A stretch of DNA of 9,108 nt from Flavobacteriaceae bacterium (GTDB taxonomy: Bacteria; Bacteroidota; Bacteroidia; Flavobacteriales; Flavobacteriaceae), in assembly GCA_013001365.1 (NCBI GenBank), contig JABDMQ010000218.1, positions 1 through 9,108 on the forward strand. Direction: 5' to 3'. Position 1 is the stretch's first letter. Every line of letters starts with the position of its first letter. Shown one piece after another: positions 1 through 5,983 of this stretch. The translations under genes and the position numbers were made by a program. The notes below the pieces were generated by a model that worked only from the letters and a program-made list of their open reading frames with translations, had not been told where the DNA came from and did not search any database.

Positions 1-630
1 AATAGTTTTGATAGGTTCTTTACTTTTAAAAACAAAACTACCTGCAACAAGCACATCCGCACCAGAATCAATTAATTTTCTGGCATTATTATCTGTAACA
101 CCGCCATCAATTTCAATAAGTGTAGAAGCTTTTTTCCTATTGATCAATTCCTTTAGTTGTTTGATCTTGGAATAAGTGTTTTCTATGAAACTCTGCCCTC
201 CAAATCCAGGATTGACACTCATCATGCAAACCAAATCAATATCATTAATGGTGTCTTCCAAAAAGGATACATTGGTATGTGGATTCAAGGCAACTCCCGC
301 TTTCATTCCTTCGGCCTTGATGGCCTGAAGTGTCCTATGCAAATGCGTACTGGCTTCATAATGAACTGTCAAGACATCAGCACCAAGTTTTGCAAAGGTC
401 TTGATGTAACGATCAGGCTCAACGATCATCAAATGAACGTCAAGTGGTTTTTCAGCATAACTCGAAATTGCTTTTAATACGGGCATCCCAAATGAGATAT
501 TTGGGACAAATACACCATCCATGATATCTATATGAAACCAATCGGCCTCACTTTTATTGACCATTTCTAAATCACGTTGTAAATTTGCGAAATCTGCTGC
601 TAGTATTGATGGTGCTATAAGTTTTTTCAT
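1..630 (-). CDS. rpe: Ribulose-phosphate 3-epimerase, 3' end cut by window edge
   Basis: Interconverts D-ribulose 5-phosphate and D-xylulose 5-phosphate in the cytosolic pentose phosphate pathway. I translated this frame by hand: it starts at the ATG at 628-630 and runs open to the left edge, giving 210 residues. The family is usually about 215-220 residues, so only a few C-terminal residues and the stop are missing. Visible family marks on a TIM barrel are APSILAAD (residues 6-13), HIDIMDGVFVPNISFG (33-48), DVHLMI (64-69), MSVNPGFGGQSF (137-148), EIDGGV (173-178) and the phosphate-binding VAGSFVF (195-201). By family knowledge H33, D35, H66 and D175 are the metal/catalytic set. Its start codon overlaps the stop of the upstream BLUF gene in an ATGA junction (627-630), so it is co-transcribed and probably translationally coupled to it. 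No other identity is likely. Confidence 0.96.
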   Translation of the reverse strand, partial: MKKLIAPSILAADFANLQRDLEMVNKSEADWFHIDIMDGVFVPNISFGMPVLKAISSYAEKPLDVHLMIVEPDRYIKTFAKLGADVLTVHYEASTHLHRTLQAIKAEGMKAGVALNPHTNVSFLEDTINDIDLVCMMSVNPGFGGQSFIENTYSKIKQLKELINRKKASTLIEIDGGVTDNNARKLIDSGADVLVAGSFVFKSKEPIKTI

Positions 631-1037
631 TGGCTGTTCTTGATGAAGTTATTAGCTAGATTAACGAGTTCATTTGCTTTTTTATAATTTGCTTCTTTGA
701 TCCAGTCAAAATAGATTTTCAATTTTCTAATTCGACTGAAATCTTTCATAACCGTAAATCCGGTTTCATATTCGGCAAAAATACTATCTTTTATTTTAGT
801 TTCAAGTAATTTAATAATCCCATGATGCCTGTAGTCCTCTATTATCCTGGAATACACGTATTCCACATCGGATTCTTTACCTTCTAACACTTGAAAAAAA
901 TGGCCGTTATTGTAGATTAAAATACCTGTGATATTACGTTTTTTGTTGTTCTGTAATGTAATTTCAAAAATTTCGTGGATGTCCTGGTTAGAAATATCAA
1001 CAATACTATTACTTATATAACAAATAACATGAATCAT
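627..1037 (-). CDS. BLUF-domain blue-light sensor protein (136 aa)
   Basis: A flavin-binding photoreceptor domain of the BLUF (sensor of blue light using FAD) family, almost alone in the protein. The domain fills residues 1 to about 98. Y7 in VICYIS, N30/N31 in QNNKK, and Q49 in FFQVLEG match the flavin-contacting Tyr, Asn and Gln of short BLUF proteins such as PixD/Slr1694 (Y8, N31/N32, Q50). ITGILIY (36-42) and RIIEDYRHH (64-72) are also typical. The Trp and Met usual in the last strand (pattern W-x-M-G-F) are Tyr90 and Thr92 here. Residues 99-136 form a helical, charged tail with no output domain, so signalling is presumably by protein-protein contact; the partner is unknown. The gene is AT-rich (about 29% GC over 661-1020 by hand count). 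It follows two rpoD terminators and overlaps rpe by 4 nt. No Shine-Dalgarno is visible. Confidence 0.92.
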   Translation of the reverse strand: MIHVICYISNSIVDISNQDIHEIFEITLQNNKKRNITGILIYNNGHFFQVLEGKESDVEYVYSRIIEDYRHHGIIKLLETKIKDSIFAEYETGFTVMKDFSRIRKLKIYFDWIKEANYKKANELVNLANNFIKNSQ

Positions 1038-1097
1038 TAATTGCTTGGTTGTTTGTGCCTAATCTTAAAGGTAGGAATTTTTTTATAGAATTGATTC

Positions 1098-1132
1098 CAA
1101 AAAACGAACCCTCGGTAATCAGCCAAGGGTTC
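1098..1132 (-). terminator. Intrinsic terminator, second of a tandem pair after rpoD
   Basis: On the minus strand a 10-bp stem (GAACCCTTGG with CCGAGGGTTC, including one G-U pair) closes a 7-nt loop. It is followed by one G and six T (positions 1104-1099). This separates rpoD from the BLUF-rpe unit. Confidence 0.85.
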
Positions 1133-1142
1133 TTTCATCAAT

Positions 1143-1170
1143 CAAAAAACGAACAGTTATGTGTAACTGT
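1143..1170 (-). terminator. Intrinsic terminator, first of a tandem pair after rpoD
   Basis: On the minus strand ACAGTTA, a 4-nt loop and TAACTGT form a perfect 7-bp stem, followed by TCG and six T (1149-1144). It lies 32 nt after the rpoD stop. The stem is AT-rich, so weaker than the one at 1098-1132. Both hairpins are followed by the same 11-nt string, TTCGTTTTTTG. Confidence 0.65.
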
Positions 1171-1201
1171 CAATTACTGTAATTTAGTAGTATTTCTCGT
1201 A

Positions 1202-2065
1202 CTAACCTAAATATGTTTTCAATATTTTACTTCTCGAAGTATGTTTCAACCTACGAATTGCTTTCTCCTTAATTTGTCTTACGCGTTCGCGTGTTAGATC
1301 AAATGTTTCACCAATTTCTTCCAATGTCATTGGATGCTGGTTTCCTAATCCGAAATAAAGCCTAATGACATCTGCTTCACGAGGTGTCAATGTTTCAAGA
1401 GCTCTTTCAATCTCTGTTCTAAGGGATTCGTGTAAAAGTTCTCTATCTGGATTTGGAGATTCTCCACTATTCAGTACATCATATAGGTTCGAATCTTCAC
1501 CTTCCACTAGAGGAGCGTCCATACTTACATGACGCCCTGAATTCTTCATGGATTCTTTCACGTCATTAATGGTCATGTCCAATTCCTTGGCAATTTCTTC
1601 TGCACTTGGAGGGCGTTCATGAGATTGCTCTAGAAATGCGAATGTTTTGTTGATCTTGTTTATCGATCCAATCTTGTTCAAAGGTAATCGAACTATACGC
1701 GATTGCTCCGCTAATGCTTGCAGAATAGATTGACGAATCCACCAGACTGCATAAGAGATGAACTTGAAACCTCTAGTTTCATCAAATCTTTGGGCTGCCT
1801 TAATAAGACCTAAATTACCTTCATTTATTAAATCTGGTAATGTTAGCCCTTGATTTTGATATTGTTTAGCAACAGAGACCACGAAACGCAAGTTCGCTTT
1901 TGTCAATTTTTCCAAAGCCAATTGATCACCAGCTTTTATTCGCTGTGCCAATTCTACTTCTTCATCTGCCGTAATTAAATCAACCTTACCTATTTCTTGC
2001 AGGTACTTGTCTAACGAAGCTGTTTCCCTATTGGTAACCTGCTTCGTAATCTTGAGTTGTCTCAT
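1202..2065 (-). CDS. rpoD: Primary (housekeeping) sigma-70 factor RpoD/SigA
   Basis: Directs RNA polymerase to promoters for general transcription. At 287 aa it has the short architecture of the Bacteroidota primary sigma: no region 1.1 and no non-conserved insert, starting almost directly with region 1.2 (SLDKYLQEIGKVDLIT, residues 17-32). Region 2 follows (about 50-125), with RFVVSVAKQYQNQG and the -10-recognising stretch RGFKFISYAVWWIRQSI (98-114). Region 3 spans about 130-205. Region 4 (about 215-287) has LTPREADVIRLYFGL (226-240) and the helix-turn-helix TLEEIGETFDLTRERVRQIK (247-266) that reads the upstream promoter element. It is flanked by the pnp terminator upstream and two terminators downstream, so it is probably a single-gene transcript from a promoter in 2066-2193. 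I could not assign that promoter convincingly. No Shine-Dalgarno precedes the ATG. The complete set of core regions makes a stress or ECF sigma unlikely. Confidence 0.97.
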   Translation of the reverse strand: MRQLKITKQVTNRETASLDKYLQEIGKVDLITADEEVELAQRIKAGDQLALEKLTKANLRFVVSVAKQYQNQGLTLPDLINEGNLGLIKAAQRFDETRGFKFISYAVWWIRQSILQALAEQSRIVRLPLNKIGSINKINKTFAFLEQSHERPPSAEEIAKELDMTINDVKESMKNSGRHVSMDAPLVEGEDSNLYDVLNSGESPNPDRELLHESLRTEIERALETLTPREADVIRLYFGLGNQHPMTLEEIGETFDLTRERVRQIKEKAIRRLKHTSRSKILKTYLG

Positions 2066-2193
2066 TTAAGTTCTGTGTAAATTTAAGAGTAATGTACTTT
2101 CTAAGTAGTTATACGTAAATAATCATAAAATGTTACAAAATGAAGAGAATATTTAACAATATGGATGCAATACTCTTAAAATCAGATTCATAT

Positions 2194-2227
2194 AAAAAAA
2201 CCCATCAAGTTATATTGATGGGTTTTT
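2194..2227 (-). terminator. Intrinsic terminator after pnp
   Basis: CCCATCAA (2201-2208) and TTGATGGG (2215-2222) form a perfect 8-bp stem with a 6-nt loop. The A and T runs on either side extend the inverted repeat to 13 bp. On the minus strand seven T follow (2200-2194). It begins 20 nt after the pnp stop and isolates pnp from rpoD. The symmetry would allow termination on the plus strand too, but no plus-strand gene ends here. Confidence 0.93.
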
Positions 2228-2247
2228 GTAATATTAGATTTCAAGAA

Positions 2248-4494
2248 TTAATCTTCTTTCTTATCATCTCTTGGTCGTCTATCGTCTCTTCGATTATCAC
2301 GCCCTCTATTGTCTCTACCTCGGTTACGGTTATCGCGCCCACCTCTATTGTCCCTAGGTGGTCGTTCTACATAACCTTCTGGTTTTGGTAAGATCGCTTT
2401 ACGAGATACTTTCTCCTTGCGAGTACGTTTGTCTATACCGAAGTACTTCACATCAAAGACATCGCCCATGTTAACAACATCAGTAACGTTTTCTGTGCGC
2501 TTCCAATCCAACTCGGATACATGTAATAAGACTTCGTTTCCTGGAGCTTCAACGTATTCTACTACCGCTCCAAAGTCTAATATCTTAATGACTTTCACTT
2601 CATAGACGCTACCAACTTCTGGTTTGAACATCAACGAATCGATCTTCGCCAATACGGCATCGATACCATCTTGATCAGTTCCAAGGATTTCAACAATGCC
2701 TTCTTCAGTTACAGGATCTTCATTGATAACGATAGTCGTACCAGTCTCTTTCTGAAGTTCTTGAATAACTTTTCCACCAGGTCCTATCAATGCACCAATG
2801 AATTCGTTAGGAATTCTTCTTGTGATCATTTTAGGCGCATAGCTCTTCACGTCTGCGTTAGGTGCAGCAATGGTGTCGGTCAGTTTTTCTAGAATATGCA
2901 GACGTCCGTCCCTCGCTTGCTTTAATGCGTTTACTAAGATTTCGTAAGACAGTCCTTTTACCTTGATGTCCATCTGGCAAGCGGTAATACCATCGGCAGT
3001 ACCGGTTACCTTGAAGTCCATGTCTCCTAAGTGATCTTCATCACCTAATATGTCTGAAAGTACAGCATACTTTTCACCTTCGGATATCAATCCCATGGCG
3101 ATACCGGAAACTGGCTTGATCATTTGAACACCGGCATCCATCAATGCCATAGTGCCACTACAAACAGTAGCCATAGATGACGAACCGTTAGATTCCAATA
3201 CTTCTGATACTATACGTACTGTGTAAGGGCAATCTTCCGGAACCATGCCTTTAAGGGCTCGTTGTGCTAAGTTACCATGGCCCACTTCACGACGCGATGT
3301 GCCTCGTATTGGACGTGCTTCACCTGTACAGAAAGGAGGGAAGTTATAATGCAAGTAGAAACGCTCTTCTCCTTCATGAGATGGCATGTCTATTTGATTA
3401 CTGTCTCTTGACGTTCCTAGTGTTACGGTTGCCAAAGCTTGAGTTTCTCCTCTTGTAAAGATTGAAGACCCATGAACAGATGGCAAGTAATCCACTTCAC
3501 ACCATATCGGTCTGATTTCATCGGTCTTACGGCCGTCCAAACGCTGTCCTTCATTTAAGGTCAGGTCACGAATAGCAGCTTTTTCAGCAGCACGATAATA
3601 TTTAGAAACCAGATCGCCAAAGTCTTCTAGTTCTTCTTCAGAAAAAGTTTCCTTGATGCTCTCTTTTATTTCAGAAAACGCCAAGCCTCTTTCTTTTTTT
3701 GAAGATCCGGCTTTTGCCACAGCATATACTTTATCATATGCCATGTCATGTATTTTCTTTGCCAATTCTTCATCTTCCTTTTCAGCTTCATACTCACGTA
3801 CTTCTTTCTTTCCGAAGGCTTCAGCTAAACGAATTTGAGCAGCACATTGTACTTTAATGGCTTCATGGGCAAACTTGATGGCTTCTGTCATTTCCTCTTC
3901 TGAGATTTCATCCATTTCACCTTCTACCATCATTACTGAGTCAGCCGAAGCACCGATCATCATATCGATATCAGATTCTGCCAGTTGAGCTCTTGTTGGG
4001 TTGATGACGAATTCGCCATTTACACGTCCGACCCTCGCCTCAGAAATGGCACATTCGAATGGGAAATCAGATAATTGTATGGCTGCAGACGCTGCCAATC
4101 CTGCCATAGCATCAGGCATGACATCGTCGTCGTGAGACATGAGCTGGATCATCACCTGTGTTTCAGAATGATAATCTTTTGGGAACAATGGACGTAATAC
4201 ACGGTCTACTAAACGCATCGTTAGTACTTCCCCGTCACTTGGTCTAGCTTCTCTCTTGAAGAAACCACCTGGGTAACGTCCAGCGGCTGCGAATTTTTCA
4301 CGGTAATCTACCGTTAAGGGAAGAAAATCTACTTCTTTTTGATCGTAGTTAGAAACTACGGTACAAAGCAACATACATTTTCCAGATTGCACGACAACAC
4401 TACCATGAGCTTGTTTTGCAAGTTTTCCGGTTTCGATAGAGATCTCTCTACCATCACCAAGGTCTATGACCTCTTTAAATACTTTAGGTATCAT
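2248..4494 (-). CDS. pnp: Polyribonucleotide nucleotidyltransferase (PNPase)
   Basis: Degrades RNA 3' to 5' by phosphorolysis and can add tails in reverse; works as a ring-shaped trimer in RNA turnover. The 748-aa protein carries the full domain order: RNase PH core 1 (about 12-145, with FFKREARPSDGE at 78-89), a helical linker domain (about 235-310), RNase PH core 2 (about 320-545), a KH domain (about 555-615, with IGALIGPGGK at 566-575) and an S1 domain (about 625-697). Catalytic-core marks are GTSRREVGHGNLA (398-410), ESNGSSSMA (434-442) and the acidic patch with D487, D493 and K495, which by alignment from memory match E. coli D486, D492 and K494. After S1 comes a 45-residue low-complexity tail rich in Arg, Asn and Asp with repeated RDNR units. 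It follows rpsO, as in many bacteria, but with a terminator between them. The leader carries hairpins that may serve autocontrol. Confidence 0.98.
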   Translation of the reverse strand: MIPKVFKEVIDLGDGREISIETGKLAKQAHGSVVVQSGKCMLLCTVVSNYDQKEVDFLPLTVDYREKFAAAGRYPGGFFKREARPSDGEVLTMRLVDRVLRPLFPKDYHSETQVMIQLMSHDDDVMPDAMAGLAASAAIQLSDFPFECAISEARVGRVNGEFVINPTRAQLAESDIDMMIGASADSVMMVEGEMDEISEEEMTEAIKFAHEAIKVQCAAQIRLAEAFGKKEVREYEAEKEDEELAKKIHDMAYDKVYAVAKAGSSKKERGLAFSEIKESIKETFSEEELEDFGDLVSKYYRAAEKAAIRDLTLNEGQRLDGRKTDEIRPIWCEVDYLPSVHGSSIFTRGETQALATVTLGTSRDSNQIDMPSHEGEERFYLHYNFPPFCTGEARPIRGTSRREVGHGNLAQRALKGMVPEDCPYTVRIVSEVLESNGSSSMATVCSGTMALMDAGVQMIKPVSGIAMGLISEGEKYAVLSDILGDEDHLGDMDFKVTGTADGITACQMDIKVKGLSYEILVNALKQARDGRLHILEKLTDTIAAPNADVKSYAPKMITRRIPNEFIGALIGPGGKVIQELQKETGTTIVINEDPVTEEGIVEILGTDQDGIDAVLAKIDSLMFKPEVGSVYEVKVIKILDFGAVVEYVEAPGNEVLLHVSELDWKRTENVTDVVNMGDVFDVKYFGIDKRTRKEKVSRKAILPKPEGYVERPPRDNRGGRDNRNRGRDNRGRDNRRDDRRPRDDKKED

Positions 4495-4510
4495 AAATTT
4501 TTTAATTGAA

Positions 4511-4532
4511 GTTTCGGTCTCATTACCGAAAC
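4511..4532 (-). promoter_or_regulatory. Stem-loop in the pnp leader just before the start codon
   Basis: GTTTCGGT and ACCGAAAC form a perfect 8-bp stem with a 6-nt loop. In the pnp transcript it ends 16 nt before the ATG. There is no T-run directly after it, so it is not a standard terminator. Its place suggests control of translation or of mRNA decay; E. coli pnp has an RNase III-processed leader stem used in autocontrol, but homology with this structure is not shown. Confidence 0.5.
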
Positions 4533-4548
4533 ATTGTTAAACATTGGT
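4529..4548. repeat. Two tandem 10-bp direct repeats in the pnp leader
   Basis: AAACATTGTT and AAACATTGGT lie side by side with a 10-bp period (AAACATTG at 4529-4536 and 4539-4546), partly overlapping the leader stem-loop. A one-turn period would fit a protein binding site, or two copies of an RNA motif in the pnp leader. A TTG/CAA-rich stretch (4545-4570) follows. Confidence 0.4.
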
Positions 4549-4606
4549 GTTGTGTTGTAGTTGTTGTTGTAATCCAATGAAAAACCTGTGTAAGCTTCTT
4601 TTATGT

Positions 4607-4624
4607 TCGTTCTTGAAAGAACGA
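4607..4624 (-). other. Second small hairpin in the rpsO-pnp spacer
   Basis: TCGTTCT and AGAACGA form a 7-bp perfect stem with a 4-nt loop, directly downstream of the rpsO terminator on the minus strand. It is not followed by a T-run. It could be part of a processed pnp leader in read-through transcripts; function unknown. Confidence 0.35.
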
Positions 4625-4625
4625 T

Positions 4626-4653
4626 AAAAAAACCACGCTCAAAAGAGCGTGGT
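4626..4653 (-). terminator. Intrinsic terminator after rpsO
   Basis: ACCACGCTC and GAGCGTGGT form a perfect, GC-rich 9-bp stem with a 4-nt loop. On the minus strand the T-run spans 4632-4626 (seven T, the first paired in the stem). It begins 7 nt after the rpsO stop codon. Any rpsO-pnp co-transcription must come from read-through. Confidence 0.95.
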
Positions 4654-4660
4654 CCGTTAT

Positions 4661-4930
4661 TTATTTTCTTAAGCCTAACTCTTTAACGATGGCTCGATAT
4701 CTCAAGATATCTTTTTTGGTCAAATAGTCAAGCAATGCTCGACGCTTACCTACTAGTTTGACCAAAGAACGCTCAGTATTATAATCTTTACGATTCTTTT
4801 TCAAGTGTTCGGTTAAATGATTGATTCTTTCAGTGAACAATGCAATCTGTCCTTCTGCAGAGCCAGTGTCTTGGGCGTTCTTCCCGTGTTTTTTAAAGAG
4901 TTTCTCTTTTGATTTTTTGTCTAAATACAT
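4661..4930 (-). CDS. rpsO: 30S ribosomal protein S15
   Basis: An early-binding protein of the 30S subunit platform that contacts 16S rRNA. The start at 4928-4930 gives MYLDKKSKEKLF and 89 residues, the normal S15 size. The family signature is clear: DTGSAEGQIALFTERINHLTEHLKKNRKDY (residues about 21-50), then SLVKLVGKRRALLDYLTKKD and a Tyr/Arg-rich end. The frame stays open upstream to an ATG at 5053, but that would add 41 residues that S15 proteins lack and that overlap the promoter and leader, so I reject it. A perfect -7 element lies at 4985-4992 and a small leader hairpin at 4962-4978. In several bacteria S15 represses its own synthesis by binding its leader, so the hairpin is a candidate site. 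A strong terminator follows. The upstream lipoprotein gene is divergent. Confidence 0.97.
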   Translation of the reverse strand: MYLDKKSKEKLFKKHGKNAQDTGSAEGQIALFTERINHLTEHLKKNRKDYNTERSLVKLVGKRRALLDYLTKKDILRYRAIVKELGLRK

Positions 4931-4961
4931 GCCAATATTATTGTAAATGATTTTTATGCAC

Positions 4962-4978
4962 GATACGTCTTTCGTATC
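4962..4978 (-). promoter_or_regulatory. Hairpin at the 5' end of the rpsO leader
   Basis: GATACG and CGTATC form a perfect 6-bp stem with a 5-nt loop. It starts 6 nt after the -7 element, so it would sit at the very 5' end of the mRNA, about 32 nt before the rpsO start codon. It may protect the 5' end or bind S15; both are inferences. Confidence 0.4.
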
Positions 4979-4984
4979 AAGGCG

Positions 4985-4992
4985 CAAATATA
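4985..4992 (-). promoter_or_regulatory. Candidate rpsO promoter -7 element (TATATTTG)
   Basis: A perfect match to the Bacteroidota -7 consensus TAnnTTTG in the short divergent spacer, 54 nt upstream of the rpsO start codon. No TTG lies at the usual 17-23 nt spacing upstream, so the -33 half is missing or weak. The expected start of transcription is near 4978. Confidence 0.6.
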
Positions 4993-5086
4993 GTAATTTT
5001 TGAAGAGTTGTAGTTTTTTTTACAATAGGTTTTAAACCTTTTCGTTTTAACATGGTCTTAACAGATATAACTTAAATTAAGCAATT

Positions 5087-5932
5087 ATGAAAAATTCAAG
5101 ATTAAACCTACGTGCGATAGCAGCCATTATCATGTTATCGCTTGTTTTTACAGCGTGTTCGAAAGATGAAGATGTTGACACACCAGAAGTACAGGACCAA
5201 GATGTGACCGAGGTCACTAGATTGGCCGAGATCGATGAAGCCTCAGAAGCTATGACAGATATCATGATCGATGTCTATGAATTTGACTCTAACGAATCAG
5301 GAAGAAATGCCTCTCCTCCTGGAGGATTACCAGACTGCGTGACCATAACAGTTGTCCTAGAACAAGGTTCACGTTTGGTAACTATAGACTTTGGTACTGA
5401 GGGATGTGAAGTTAGAGGAAATATCCTCAAGGGCAAGATCATTATGTCATATGAAAGAGACCCACAAGCACAAGAAGTTATGATAAGCTACACTTTAGAA
5501 GATTTCTTTTTCAATGACAAGAATGTTCTTGGTAGCAAAACATTATTGAAACAGCTGTCTAATGATAACGGTAATCCACAGTTCACCCATACTTTGGACT
5601 TAACAGTGATTTGGCCAGATGGAGCAGAAGCTTCAAGAGAAGGTCTTAAGATACGCGAATGGGTAGAAGGATTTGGCAGTGGTATTTGGAGTGATAATGT
5701 ATTTGAGATCACTGGAAACTGGACCTCGACATTCAGGAATGGTAATGTCCATACTTATGAAGTGATCGTTCCATTGAGAAGAGAGGTTATATGTACCTAT
5801 TTTGTAAGTGGAAGCTTTGAGGTACAGCGTACTAATTTTGGAGGCGTATTTGATTATGGTGATGGCGATTGTGATAATCAAGCAACGTTTACCTTTAATG
5901 ACGGTACTGTAATCGATATAACGTTGAACTAA
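5087..5932 (+). CDS. Predicted lipoprotein of unknown function (281 aa)
   Basis: The start is a typical lipoprotein signal: a basic n-region (KNSRLNLR), a hydrophobic core (AIAAIIMLSLVF, residues 10-21) and a lipobox-like FTAC with the cysteine at 24. Phe at -3 departs from the strict lipobox but is common in this phylum. The residues after Cys (SKDEDVD) are acidic and resemble the export signal described for surface lipoproteins of Bacteroidota, so an outer-surface location is possible. The body is acidic, with alternating polar/hydrophobic residues suggesting beta strands. Four further cysteines (84, 107, 236, 262) could form disulfides. The end, FDYGDGDCDNQATFTFNDGT (255-274), recalls a recurring C-terminal motif of uncharacterised flavobacterial lipoproteins. 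I do not recognise a function. It is the only plus-strand gene, divergent from rpsO and convergent with accD. Its promoter must lie in about 4993-5086; TTTTTG and TAGGTTTT 23 nt apart (4997-5033) are a weak candidate. Confidence 0.88.
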   Translation: MKNSRLNLRAIAAIIMLSLVFTACSKDEDVDTPEVQDQDVTEVTRLAEIDEASEAMTDIMIDVYEFDSNESGRNASPPGGLPDCVTITVVLEQGSRLVTIDFGTEGCEVRGNILKGKIIMSYERDPQAQEVMISYTLEDFFFNDKNVLGSKTLLKQLSNDNGNPQFTHTLDLTVIWPDGAEASREGLKIREWVEGFGSGIWSDNVFEITGNWTSTFRNGNVHTYEVIVPLRREVICTYFVSGSFEVQRTNFGGVFDYGDGDCDNQATFTFNDGTVIDITLN

Positions 5933-5950
5933 GAGATGACGGTTTTAGGC

Positions 5951-5983
5951 AAAAAAAGCGAGCTTTTAAGCTCGCTTTTTTTT
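5951..5983. terminator. Bidirectional terminator between the lipoprotein gene and accD
   Basis: GCGAGCT and AGCTCGC form the stem core with a 4-nt loop, flanked by seven A on the left and eight T on the right. It therefore works as a stem plus U-run on both strands, serving the two converging genes. Its right edge (5982-5983) overlaps the accD stop codon at 5982-5984. Confidence 0.95.

Noticed and set aside
157..477. Plus-strand open frame of 106 codons
   Set aside because: It lies antisense inside rpe, whose minus-strand protein shows all family motifs. The plus-strand translation resembles nothing.
1061..1100. TTG-N24-TACCTTTA as a BLUF-rpe promoter
   Set aside because: The -7 half has one mismatch and the spacer is longer than usual. 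It is the best candidate in the 60-nt gap but too weak to annotate.
2066..2193. Promoter of rpoD
   Set aside because: Several near matches to TAnnTTTG occur, but none combines a good -7 element with a TTG at the expected spacing, so I did not mark one.
2140..2391. Plus-strand open frame of 83 codons across the pnp terminator
   Set aside because: It runs through a perfect terminator hairpin and the repetitive antisense of the PNPase tail; its Ser/Ile/Val-rich product is a by-product of that repeat.
4931..5053. Upstream extension of rpsO to an ATG at 5053, adding 41 residues
   Set aside because: S15 is about 89 residues and starts with the MYLDKKSKEK-like segment. The extra part has no family match, and it overlaps a perfect -7 element and a leader hairpin.
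5077..5265. Minus-strand open frame opposite the lipoprotein N-terminus
   Set aside because: The plus-strand frame has a coherent signal peptide, lipobox and acidic mature start; the antisense frame has no supporting features.
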